Source of the DNA: Candidatus Poribacteria bacterium
Lineage (GTDB): Bacteria; Poribacteria; WGA-4E; WGA-3G
Assembly (NCBI GenBank): GCA_026702755.1
Contig: JAPPBX010000013.1
Span: forward strand, 1-50,054
DNA length: 50,054 nucleotides
Direction: 5' to 3'
Below the pieces are notes generated by a model, which saw only the letters and a program-made list of their open reading frames with translations, was not told the origin of the DNA and ran no database searches. The position numbers were made by a program, and so were the translations under genes. This document shows, piece by piece, positions 17,791 to 25,787 of this stretch (positions are counted from its first letter, which is position 1; each line of letters starts with the position of its first letter).

Positions 17791-19887
17791 ATGAAAAAAT
17801 CACGCTTTCTCCTTATACCACTGTTGTTCATCTGCGGCGTGCTGTTGCTCAGTCTGCTACTCCGTTGGATAGGTTCACGGTATTTAGCAGAAACCCCACC
17901 AGACTCCCAAACACAAGTAGCGGCTCCTGCTTATGCCCAATGGCAACTGCCTGAGGGTGCGACGCTACGTCTCGGGACGGGGCATATCACGGACATAAAG
18001 TTTGTACCGGACGGCACACAGTTCGTCGTAGTGACGAGTATCGGTATTTGGTTATACGATGCACACACCGGCGTAGAAATCGCACGCCTCAACGAAAAAG
18101 TGAGAAATATCAAAACCATAGCCTTCTCTCCAGACGGAAAAACACTGACGAGCAGCGATTATACAGGGGACATCCAGACGTGGGATATATCCACAGCCAA
18201 GCTTCGCGCAACTTTCCCAGGTCCCAAAAGAATCACGAATGCAGTCTCTGCCGTCTCCGCAGATGGAATCACGCTTGCCAACGAACGAAATAGACAGATT
18301 CGTTTATGGAAGTTCAGACCCAACACAACCGAACCCATTATTACGGAAACAAAATCGGATTCTAAATTGGGATACAGGGTCGTCATAGCGCTCTCACCGG
18401 ATGCTACACGCCTTGCAACCGTTTCATCATCGGAATATACAATTCATCATCCGATTCAGATATGGGATGCGAATACCGGGGAACCGTTGTTTAGTTTGGA
18501 GAAGCACACGCTACCGGTTAAGATATTGGCATTTTCACCCGACAGCAAAACACTCGCAAGTGGTGATACAGGCAACAGAATTCGGTTGTGGAATGTGGAT
18601 ACCGGTACCTTTCGCGCAATCTTCAAAACATCTACAGGCAGCTTTGACGCGTTAACCTTCTCACCGAACGGCAAACTCCTCGCAAGTGGAGGTAGTGACG
18701 GAAAAGTTCGGTTGTGGGATGCCACCGCCAAAGAACAGGAGAGCTCGGGCATGCTCGGACAGTATACCCCTCTGCTAACGCTCAAAGGACATAAGAATCA
18801 AGTCTCCGCGTTAGCATTTTCGCCGGACGGGAAAACGCTTATCACAGCCAGTCGCTACGGTAACATCCGAGTATGGGATACCACCACCGGAAGTGAGCGC
18901 TTCACCTGCTCAGGACACTTCGGAAATCCGTTGGGGCTGGTCTTCTCTGAAACGGGGGCCACTTTTACAAGTGTGTATCCTCTCACTTGGAACAGCGTTC
19001 AACTGAAGGATTGGGATATCAACACAGGAAACCGAATATCCGTTCGCTTCTTGAATATAGAGAACGCGTTTGCGGCAATTTCACCTGATGGTAAAACAAT
19101 TGTCGCTCACGAATACTGGAAAAGGAACATAACACAGTTGTCGGATGTGACCGCAAAACGCGTGTGTGCCACCCTGAAGGGACCACCGAAGGAGAAAAGA
19201 AGGGTAGCAGGTGCATCCTCCTTCCAAGCTGGATTCACTTTCTCCCGCGACAGCACAACCGTAGCAAGCGGCGGCAAGGACAATGTGGTCCGTTTATGGG
19301 ATGCCACTGCGCGGCAACCCTCTGGCATCAAGAAATTTTTCGGTTTTGCCGACACACGCCATCCTCAACTGACGATTCAAGGACACCCGGTTCACGTCCG
19401 CACATTGACATTTTCACCCGATGGAAAAATGCTCGCAGGGGGTAGTAACTTGGGAGCCGTTCATTTGTGGGATGCACACACAGGCACAAAACTTTTCACA
19501 CTCAAAGAACATAACAACAAGATTCGAGCATTGGCGTTCTCACCGGACGGGAAAACACTCGCGAGTGGAAGTGCAAATGGGAAAATCATCTTATGGGATA
19601 CAGAAAACGGTAAGCAAAATAGCACCAATATCACCGAGCCGCGGGTAACAGTGAGCCAGTTGCTATTTTCACCGGATAGCAAAATCCTTGTTAGTGGAGA
19701 CGGAAGCGGTATACTCCACCTATGGGATGTCCACGCGGGCAGACTGTTATCCTCACACGCAGGGCACACAGATTTAATACAGATGCTGCTACTATCCCCA
19801 GATGGCAAAACACTCGCAAGTGGAAGTACCGACGGCACAATCCTCCTCTGGAATTGGGAGGAATTCAAAAAGGTAAATGACAAATGA
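17791..19887 (+). CDS. Membrane-anchored WD40 protein, 14 repeats
   Basis: A 698-residue protein. A strong N-terminal hydrophobic segment (about 5-26, FLLIPLLFICGVLLLSLLL) is a signal peptide or anchor. Fourteen WD40 repeats follow, some degenerate (repeats 3, 8 and 9), from LPEGATLRLGTGHITDIKF to LASGSTDGTILLWNW. AGGA at the stop of the previous gene is the ribosome site, 9 bases between genes, so the two are translated in sequence. Near-identical segments such as FSPDGKTLASGS recur within and between the two genes, which would favour recombination. Partner unknown. Confidence 0.85.
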   Translation: MKKSRFLLIPLLFICGVLLLSLLLRWIGSRYLAETPPDSQTQVAAPAYAQWQLPEGATLRLGTGHITDIKFVPDGTQFVVVTSIGIWLYDAHTGVEIARLNEKVRNIKTIAFSPDGKTLTSSDYTGDIQTWDISTAKLRATFPGPKRITNAVSAVSADGITLANERNRQIRLWKFRPNTTEPIITETKSDSKLGYRVVIALSPDATRLATVSSSEYTIHHPIQIWDANTGEPLFSLEKHTLPVKILAFSPDSKTLASGDTGNRIRLWNVDTGTFRAIFKTSTGSFDALTFSPNGKLLASGGSDGKVRLWDATAKEQESSGMLGQYTPLLTLKGHKNQVSALAFSPDGKTLITASRYGNIRVWDTTTGSERFTCSGHFGNPLGLVFSETGATFTSVYPLTWNSVQLKDWDINTGNRISVRFLNIENAFAAISPDGKTIVAHEYWKRNITQLSDVTAKRVCATLKGPPKEKRRVAGASSFQAGFTFSRDSTTVASGGKDNVVRLWDATARQPSGIKKFFGFADTRHPQLTIQGHPVHVRTLTFSPDGKMLAGGSNLGAVHLWDAHTGTKLFTLKEHNNKIRALAFSPDGKTLASGSANGKIILWDTENGKQNSTNITEPRVTVSQLLFSPDSKILVSGDGSGILHLWDVHAGRLLSSHAGHTDLIQMLLLSPDGKTLASGSTDGTILLWNWEEFKKVNDK

Positions 19888-19926
19888 TTTGGCTATTGGC
19901 TGACTGCTGACCGCTGATAGCCACTT

Positions 19927-21363
19927 CTACATCTCCGCCAATTTCTTCTGAAGCCACCGCGTCATCGGCGCGTGCCCCGGATCACAGACCTCAATGAAAT
20001 GCCCCGGCAAGGGTTGTCCGATCAACGCTTCAATATCTCGTCTTCGTTCCGCAACAACTGTGGGATGGTCACTCGCGACATTCACCTTCTCTTCGGGATC
20101 GTTTCGGACATCAAAGAGCTCATCACCCTTTTCATCGTTATAACCTACCGAAGTACAGAAGTTCCAGTGATTATCGCGGACACTGACGCGTCCACGCGCA
20201 TTACCCGTAGCAAAGCCTGCCCAACCCGTGATAATCCGTTGACGGAGGAGTGCTTTCTCCTGCGTAACGAGCTGCCACATATCCTCACCATCCGTCCAAC
20301 CGCACGGAATGTCAAGTAGATTCAGGAGCGTCGGCATCAGATCGTGGTTCTGCACAAATGCGAAAATCTCCTTGTCGTTCGGTCCCTCCGGATGCCGTAT
20401 CATGAGATTGAGTTGCGTATTGAACGGATGCAGTTTGTTCGCGCCCTTCCCGAAACTCCCGTGATCGCGAAGTTGTGTGCCGTGGTCGGACATCAGCACA
20501 ACCAATGTATCGTCTTTGATGTTCAGCTGCTCTATCTTATCAAGTAGCACGCCAACCCATTTATCAACAAACGTAACCTCTCCGAGATAGAGAGCCTCAA
20601 TGCGGCGCAGTTCATCTTCCGTAGGTCCATCGCCTTCGTTCCCACTGCCCGGTGTGATGAAATCCTTGCCCGAATAGTCCGAAAAATAGATGTCTGCGTA
20701 AGACTTCGGCGGATCCCACGGTTCATGCGGATCGAAACTATCCACCCATAAAAAAAACGGACCGACAGTATGATTATCCTCAAGCCAGTCAGAAGCAGCA
20801 CGAAAAACGCGCGCACAACTATAGTCGTCCTCCGATTGGCGATGCCGTTGCGACAACAGGTAGTTGACGAGTCCAGCATGTCGCTGCCAATTGATCGGTT
20901 CACGGACATGTTTTCGGAGCTCCGCTTCAATCAGTCTCGGATCGCCGCTGTGCCAGTTATCAGACTCTTGCCCGCGGATGAAATCGAAATGCGCAAATCC
21001 CCGCGAGAAATTCATCGTCGGCTTGAACATGTGATAGGTATCGGCAATAAGGGCAGTGAGGTAACCGCGTTCGAGTAGGACTTCGGCAATCGTATCTTGC
21101 TCCGGTGGAATCTTGTGCCAGCCGGGTGCGTGGTGCCAATGTCCGCGCCGATCGAAGTTATACCGCCACGGAAAACTCCGCATCCCCGTAAAGTTACCAC
21201 GACGGATCTGAAGTGTCGGTTGCCCCTCACCAAACGCGCGCGTAAAACGGACAGACTCCGATGCAAGGGCATCGAGGTTAGGCGTTTGAACGTGGCTATA
21301 TTTCTTACCTTCGCCGATGATGTCGGCACGAAACGTGTCCAAACAAATACAGACGATATTCAT
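19927..21363 (-). CDS. Sulfatase-fold (alkaline phosphatase superfamily) hydrolase, Thr at the nucleophile position
   Basis: A 478-residue enzyme. VCICLDTFRAD (4-13) is the first metal site, TPNLDALASESVRFTRAF follows as in sulfatases, and VLMSDHGTQLRDHG is the second metal site. The active-site loop reads GQPTLQIRRGNFTG (47-60). Aligned on the conserved R and TG, Thr50 occupies the place of the Cys or Ser that becomes formylglycine in true sulfatases. A phosphodiesterase or phosphatase with a Thr nucleophile is therefore possible. No signal peptide, so cytoplasmic. It starts 4 bases after the pyrF stop and is likely co-translated. Confidence 0.75.
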   Translation of the reverse strand: MNIVCICLDTFRADIIGEGKKYSHVQTPNLDALASESVRFTRAFGEGQPTLQIRRGNFTGMRSFPWRYNFDRRGHWHHAPGWHKIPPEQDTIAEVLLERGYLTALIADTYHMFKPTMNFSRGFAHFDFIRGQESDNWHSGDPRLIEAELRKHVREPINWQRHAGLVNYLLSQRHRQSEDDYSCARVFRAASDWLEDNHTVGPFFLWVDSFDPHEPWDPPKSYADIYFSDYSGKDFITPGSGNEGDGPTEDELRRIEALYLGEVTFVDKWVGVLLDKIEQLNIKDDTLVVLMSDHGTQLRDHGSFGKGANKLHPFNTQLNLMIRHPEGPNDKEIFAFVQNHDLMPTLLNLLDIPCGWTDGEDMWQLVTQEKALLRQRIITGWAGFATGNARGRVSVRDNHWNFCTSVGYNDEKGDELFDVRNDPEEKVNVASDHPTVVAERRRDIEALIGQPLPGHFIEVCDPGHAPMTRWLQKKLAEM

Positions 21364-21367
21364 ATTT

Positions 21368-22081
21368 TTAAGCCTCTCTCATCTCATCAAGGATCATTTC
21401 GGCAGCTTCCAAAGGATCCTCCGCCTCAATAATAGGTCTACCCACAACAATGTAATCTGCGCCGCGCCGAATCGCCTCCGCTGGCGTGGTGATACGACGT
21501 TGATCGCCGCTCTCTGCCCATTCTGGTCGAATGCCCGGTGTCACAATCAAAAAGTTATCGCCACACGCTTTCCGAACCGATTCAATCTCCAACGGCGATG
21601 CGACGACACCGTCTAATCCGGCTTCCTGTGCTAATTGTGCGAGATAGACGACCTGCTCTGAGAGCGTCCGTGCCGAGGCAAAACTCAATCGAAAGTTGGT
21701 TTCTTCGATGCTTGTCAGAATCGTCACACCGAGTAGAATAGGTCTCGGTATATTTGCTTCGTATGCGGCATCATCCGCGCTTGCTCTTGCCGCCTTCATC
21801 ATCATAAGTCCACCGGAGGCGTGCATGTTAATCATATTTGCGCCGTATTTCGTCATCATGCCGACATCGCGCGCCACCGTGTTCGGGATATCGTGGAATT
21901 TCAGATCAACAAAGACTTTATGCCCGTTCTGCTCGAACCACGGAAAAGCTTCCATCCCAAGCGCACTGAACGCCTGAAAGCCCATCTTAAACCAACGGAC
22001 TACATCCATAAGCGTTCCAGATAACCAATCAATCTCTTCACCATCATCCGTATCCAATGCGACGATTAATCTATCTCTCAA
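21368..22081 (-). CDS. pyrF: Orotidine 5'-phosphate decarboxylase
   Basis: Final step of UMP synthesis. LIVALD at the N-terminus and DLKFHDIPNT (59-68), with the catalytic Asp-x-Lys-x-x-Asp array, define the family. VTPGIRPEW and ADYIVVGRPII bind phosphate. 237 residues is normal. The start codon is TTG, with AAGGAGG 6 bases upstream. It lies 11 bases after the higA-like gene, so it seems to be read from the same transcript. Confidence 0.92.
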   Translation of the reverse strand: MRDRLIVALDTDDGEEIDWLSGTLMDVVRWFKMGFQAFSALGMEAFPWFEQNGHKVFVDLKFHDIPNTVARDVGMMTKYGANMINMHASGGLMMMKAARASADDAAYEANIPRPILLGVTILTSIEETNFRLSFASARTLSEQVVYLAQLAQEAGLDGVVASPLEIESVRKACGDNFLIVTPGIRPEWAESGDQRRITTPAEAIRRGADYIVVGRPIIEAEDPLEAAEMILDEMREA

Positions 22082-22092
22082 TTTTCGCCTCC

Positions 22093-22500
22093 TTATCCGT
22101 GTTTAAGAGTATTGGTGTTTTCTGGATCTTGCGCTTCAGAGTAGTGAGTGGGACCGGATTTCGCGTTAGGTACCTGTTGTGCTCTACAGTTTTCAATATG
22201 CGCAGCCAGTTCTGGCATCTGTACATGGTCATATTTTTCAATAAGCAGGATAGCAAATTCCATCAATGGCGCGAAAATGTGATTTTCGTCTTCACGCACG
22301 ACATCGGTTAAGTCACCAAGCAGGACTACAAGGTGTTCGTAGTCGTCTTCGGTCACAGTCGGGATATTGTCGTCTTTGTAGGCACCAACCGCGTGAATTA
22401 AAACTTCTAAGGCTGCCGCAAGTGATTGCGGATTGCTACGCGGGTCGTGCGTTAATTCTACTCGCGATACGTCAGATATACGGCGTTCTTCAGTTACCAT
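22093..22500 (-). CDS. HigA-like antitoxin lacking the DNA-binding domain
   Basis: A 135-residue acidic protein. TEDDYEHLVVLLGDL...DENHIFAPL and LLIEKYDHVQMPEL match the N-terminal helical region of HigA antitoxins. The helix-turn-helix that normally follows is not visible, and the last 35 residues (from AAHIENCRAQQ) look disordered. It follows a HigB-like toxin by 40 bases, in the usual toxin-first order of higBA. AGGAG is 7 bases before the ATG. The family call rests on the pattern and the partner. Confidence 0.6.
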   Translation of the reverse strand: MVTEERRISDVSRVELTHDPRSNPQSLAAALEVLIHAVGAYKDDNIPTVTEDDYEHLVVLLGDLTDVVREDENHIFAPLMEFAILLIEKYDHVQMPELAAHIENCRAQQVPNAKSGPTHYSEAQDPENTNTLKHG

Positions 22501-22540
22501 AATTTACTCCTAACATTTTTCAGTAATAGATTTCACTCTC

Positions 22541-22822
22541 TCAGGACCTCCATCTATCATATTCGGGGTGTGTCAACACACGATGGATAGAAACCGTTTG
22601 CCGCCCATAGTGGATGAATGCTATAAGGCGAGCCTTGTTCCCTCCGATATTGAAAACAGTCCAACCTTCAACTCGATCAGCGTGAGGAAAAACCTCACGC
22701 AATTCTGCAATCGAACGAAAATTTCTCCCGCTTATCAATCTATACCAATGATCAAGTGCCGATCTGGTATTCGGATGCTTCTGTGCAAAATCCCGCAGTA
22801 GTGTGTACGGACCTGTATGCAT
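22541..22822 (-). CDS. higB: HigB-type mRNA interferase toxin
   Basis: A 93-residue protein matching HigB toxins, ribosome-dependent mRNA endonucleases. Landmarks are LLRDFAQKHPNTRSALDHWY, ELREVFPHADRV, VFNIGGNKARLIAFIHY and VLTHPEYDRW. Length is slightly short at the N-terminus but complete through the catalytic region. It starts 33 bases after argH ends and is followed by the HigA-like gene. Whether it is active without a full antitoxin is unknown. Confidence 0.82.
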   Translation of the reverse strand: MHTGPYTLLRDFAQKHPNTRSALDHWYRLISGRNFRSIAELREVFPHADRVEGWTVFNIGGNKARLIAFIHYGRQTVSIHRVLTHPEYDRWRS

Positions 22823-22855
22823 CGATTCTTTATATTCCTTCGCTTACAATATTAT

Positions 22856-24352
22856 CTAAACCGGCACTTTTAAAACTTCATTAACGATTCGGAGGGTCTC
22901 TTGATGCGCGTTCTCAATTTGGGTCTGACAATTATAGATATGCAACGCGATTTCACCCAATTGTTTCTCAAAATTAGTTATCATCCGATGAACTTCCACA
23001 GGGGACGTGCCGCCGAGGCTCTGGTTATTCTGAATCGCTAACTCTGCATCCAAAATCTGTTTCAGCCGCGAAATCGGTATGTCAATATTTTTTTCTCTCA
23101 AGAATTCCTGCGTTAACTCCCAATCGGCAAATGTCTTTTCTGACTGAACCAGTTCCCCGACAAGCCATCCGACAACTTCGTGGCACTCCCGAAAACTCAT
23201 CTGATGCTCTTTAACGAGATAGTTCGCCAACTCCGTTGCCGTGGCAAAGTTCGCATTCGCCAATTCAGCCATCCGTTCTGTCTTGAAATCTGTCGTCTTG
23301 AGGAGTTCCGGTAGCAGACCGAGGCACGCCTTCACAACATCGAATGCCTCCCACAGCGGCGGTTTATCCTCTTGAAAATCGCGGTTATAGCCCATCGGCA
23401 ACCCCTTGAGGTTCGTCAACAAGTCAAGCAACGCTCCGTAGACGCGTCCTGTACGACCCCGCGTAAGTTCCGCGATGTCAGGATTTTTCTTCTGTGGCAT
23501 GATGGAGCTCCCGAAACTATACGCATCGTCAAGCACCGCCATCCCAAATTCATAAGTTGTCCAATAGACCAACTCCTCGCTAATCCGTGAGAGGTTCGCC
23601 ATCACAAGCGATAACGCGAAAAGCACCTCTGCAATAAAATCCCGACTGCTGATAACATCAAGTGCGTGTTCGTGTGGTGCGTCGAAACCGAGCAGTTTCG
23701 TTGTCAATTCTCGGTCAATTGGGAAGGTTGTACCAGCCAAAGCACAAGCACCGAGCGGATTCGTATTGGCGAGTGCGTATGCAGACTGTAGACGTTTCTG
23801 ATCCCGCAGGAACATACTCACGTACGCCGTTGCCCAGAAACCGAGACTAATCGGTTGTGCGTGTTGCGTATGCGTATAACCCGGCATCACAGTGTCAGCG
23901 TGTTTTTTGGCAATCCGCAGAAAGGCATCGCAGAGCGTAGAAAGTCCACGCTGAATGTTGAGAATCTCATCGCGGATGTAGAGGTGTGCATCCACGAGTA
24001 CCTGATCGTTACGAGAGCGGGCAGTGTGGAGTTTGCCCCCGAATTCGCGTCCAGCATTCTCAATCAGATACGATTCGACGTTCATGTGCACGTCCTCTTT
24101 ATTCGGATCAAGGGTAAAATCACCGTTCTGGAAATCTGTCGCTGCTTTCTGGAGCCAGCGCAAAATTTCGCGTAGATCGGCATCGGAGATAATCCCTTGC
24201 CGCGCGAGCATAATCGCATGCGCTTGGCTTCCCCAAATATCGTATCCAATGAGGCGCGTATCGGCTTCAATGGAGTGCGTGAAGGCTATTGTTTCTGTAG
24301 TGAGGCTCGTGCTAAAACGTCCACCCCAGAGCGTCTTTTCAGGTTTTCCCAT
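22856..24352 (-). CDS. argH: Argininosuccinate lyase
   Basis: Splits argininosuccinate into arginine and fumarate. The fumarase/aspartase signature GSSIMPQKKNP is at 281-291. KLHTARSRNDQV (107-118) and GYTHTQHAQPISLG (158-171), with the catalytic His, are present. 498 residues, slightly longer than usual, with an ordinary C-terminus. The ATG lies 6 bases after the stop of a truncated mazF, and no promoter is visible between them, so expression may depend on the upstream antitoxin transcript. Confidence 0.93.
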   Translation of the reverse strand: MGKPEKTLWGGRFSTSLTTETIAFTHSIEADTRLIGYDIWGSQAHAIMLARQGIISDADLREILRWLQKAATDFQNGDFTLDPNKEDVHMNVESYLIENAGREFGGKLHTARSRNDQVLVDAHLYIRDEILNIQRGLSTLCDAFLRIAKKHADTVMPGYTHTQHAQPISLGFWATAYVSMFLRDQKRLQSAYALANTNPLGACALAGTTFPIDRELTTKLLGFDAPHEHALDVISSRDFIAEVLFALSLVMANLSRISEELVYWTTYEFGMAVLDDAYSFGSSIMPQKKNPDIAELTRGRTGRVYGALLDLLTNLKGLPMGYNRDFQEDKPPLWEAFDVVKACLGLLPELLKTTDFKTERMAELANANFATATELANYLVKEHQMSFRECHEVVGWLVGELVQSEKTFADWELTQEFLREKNIDIPISRLKQILDAELAIQNNQSLGGTSPVEVHRMITNFEKQLGEIALHIYNCQTQIENAHQETLRIVNEVLKVPV

Positions 24353-24358
24353 ATTCCA

Positions 24359-24499
24359 TCAATTTATGTTTGTTGTGCGTGGTATAACTGTTATTAAAGC
24401 ATAATCTGAATCTGAAAAAGGCACACTCAAAACCAGAACAGGTCGCGTCTTTGCTACGAATCCGAGGTCGGCTAACCAGATCTCACCACGTTTAGGCAT
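24359..24499 (-). pseudogene. Truncated MazF/PemK-type toxin
   Basis: A 46-codon frame starting MPKRGEIWLADLG, then KTRPVLVLSVPF and ALITVIPRTTNIN before a TGA. This is the N-terminal half of the MazF fold, including the GEIW and RPVLVLS strands. MazF proteins are usually about 105-115 residues. It overlaps the upstream antitoxin by 8 bases (ATGCCTAA), the coupling seen in intact mazEF pairs. The missing half does not continue in another frame; argH begins instead. Confidence 0.7.
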
Positions 24500-24716
24500 C
24501 AATATTGCCCTCTAAATCTTCATCTTTCTCAAACATTTGAAAAACCTCCGCTGCTACAGAAACCTGATCTTGCTCCGTCCAGATTCCATAGTCATCATCA
24601 TAAATGATAGTTTCATGACGAGCTCGATATAACTCGCGAATAACTCGCTCAATGTGTTGCAGTTCATCAGTACTAAGGTTCGTCAACGACGCTTCTATCT
24701 CTTGAACCGTAAGCAT
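24492..24716 (-). CDS. Antitoxin-like small protein paired with the truncated mazF
   Basis: A 74-residue acidic protein (MLTVQEIEASLTNLSTDELQ..., then IIYDDDYGIWTEQDQ). The N-terminal helix pair and acidic tail fit a MazE-type or related antitoxin, but I cannot name the family. The call rests mainly on the 8-base overlap with the MazF fragment. Two ATGs are adjacent. The second (24716) is 6 bases from AGGAGG and is preferred. Confidence 0.55.
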   Translation of the reverse strand: MLTVQEIEASLTNLSTDELQHIERVIRELYRARHETIIYDDDYGIWTEQDQVSVAAEVFQMFEKDEDLEGNIDA

Positions 24717-24761
24717 CATGAACCTCCTTTGCCTTTCACAGATAAAGACATAATTCGCCTG

Positions 24762-25616
24762 CTATGTAACCCGCGGCGGACGACGTATCGATGTCGGTTG
24801 GATAATCTTACGTTGGTCTGGGGTTAGACGTGCCAACAACTCGTCTGAATGCGGATAGTCAAAACGTTCGCGGACATACCTCGGAGAATAACGATAGACA
24901 ATCGACCGGCGATACCCCTCATTCGTCCGTTCCGCCGAACCGTGCGTAATCGCGTCTGTGAACATGACGACATCCCCCGCTTTGAGATAAATCTCCTTCG
25001 TCCCAAAGGCTGTTCCTGCGGGTTTACCGGTTATGCCATCGTAAACCAAGCCTTTCCCGTCATGCTTCAAACGCGGGTGAATCTCCGTGCATTTATGGCT
25101 TCCCGGCACCAGCACAGGCGCGCCATCTCCCGGTCCAATATCGTTCAGTGCCATTAGGACGTTAATCTGTCCTACCATCCATTCGCCCGTGTTCTCCTGC
25201 CGGAAGGTCAGATAACTTAGAGGGACGTGTCCACCGCAGTGGATATGAATGAAACCGCCGGGACCGCGGACGTTAAGGAAATTCTCGTGGATAGAAAGCC
25301 CATTGACTTCATGGACGTATTTCCGTACCAGCCCAACCCATGCGGGATGGTCAATCAACTTCTGAAAAACCTCACCACCCTCAATGATATTCTGGAAATT
25401 CACGCCATTTTCAATATTGTAAGTATGCGTTTCAATGTTCCCAATCCAACGCGGAATCCGTCTGTCGTCTCCGTTTTCCTCCCACGGATGCTCAACGTAC
25501 TCCCAATGTCTATCAATCCATTCGTTCATTTTATCCAGATCGTCTTCTGAGATGGCATTCTCCAAAAGCAGATAGCCTTGTAGGTCGAACAGATAATCCT
25601 GTATCTCTTGATCCAT
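24762..25616 (-). CDS. Phytanoyl-CoA dioxygenase (PhyH)-family protein
   Basis: A 284-residue protein of the Fe(II)/2-oxoglutarate PhyH family. GYLLLENAISEDDLDKM is the N-terminal family signature. GPGDGAPVLVPGSHK precedes the second metal His. LKAGDVVMFTDAITHGSAER contains distal His225, and YRRSIVYRYSPRY the 2-oxoglutarate-binding Arg. At the first metal site the sequence is FIHIHCGGH (122-130), where no HxD is visible. GGAGA is 6 bases before the ATG. Substrate unknown. Confidence 0.8.
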   Translation of the reverse strand: MDQEIQDYLFDLQGYLLLENAISEDDLDKMNEWIDRHWEYVEHPWEENGDDRRIPRWIGNIETHTYNIENGVNFQNIIEGGEVFQKLIDHPAWVGLVRKYVHEVNGLSIHENFLNVRGPGGFIHIHCGGHVPLSYLTFRQENTGEWMVGQINVLMALNDIGPGDGAPVLVPGSHKCTEIHPRLKHDGKGLVYDGITGKPAGTAFGTKEIYLKAGDVVMFTDAITHGSAERTNEGYRRSIVYRYSPRYVRERFDYPHSDELLARLTPDQRKIIQPTSIRRPPRVT

Positions 25617-25787
25617 GTTCTGTCTCCTTAGTCATATCATTTCTGATTGAAAATTTTTCAATAGGATTTTAACGAGAAGGTTCCGCCTTGTAGCATAAAC
25701 TGTTAAGAGAAAATTCACTTCGTGAAGTTCGTTAGCAAGCACACGCCTTTAACTGTGCCATCGGGGCTCCATTGGATTTCTTTACAA

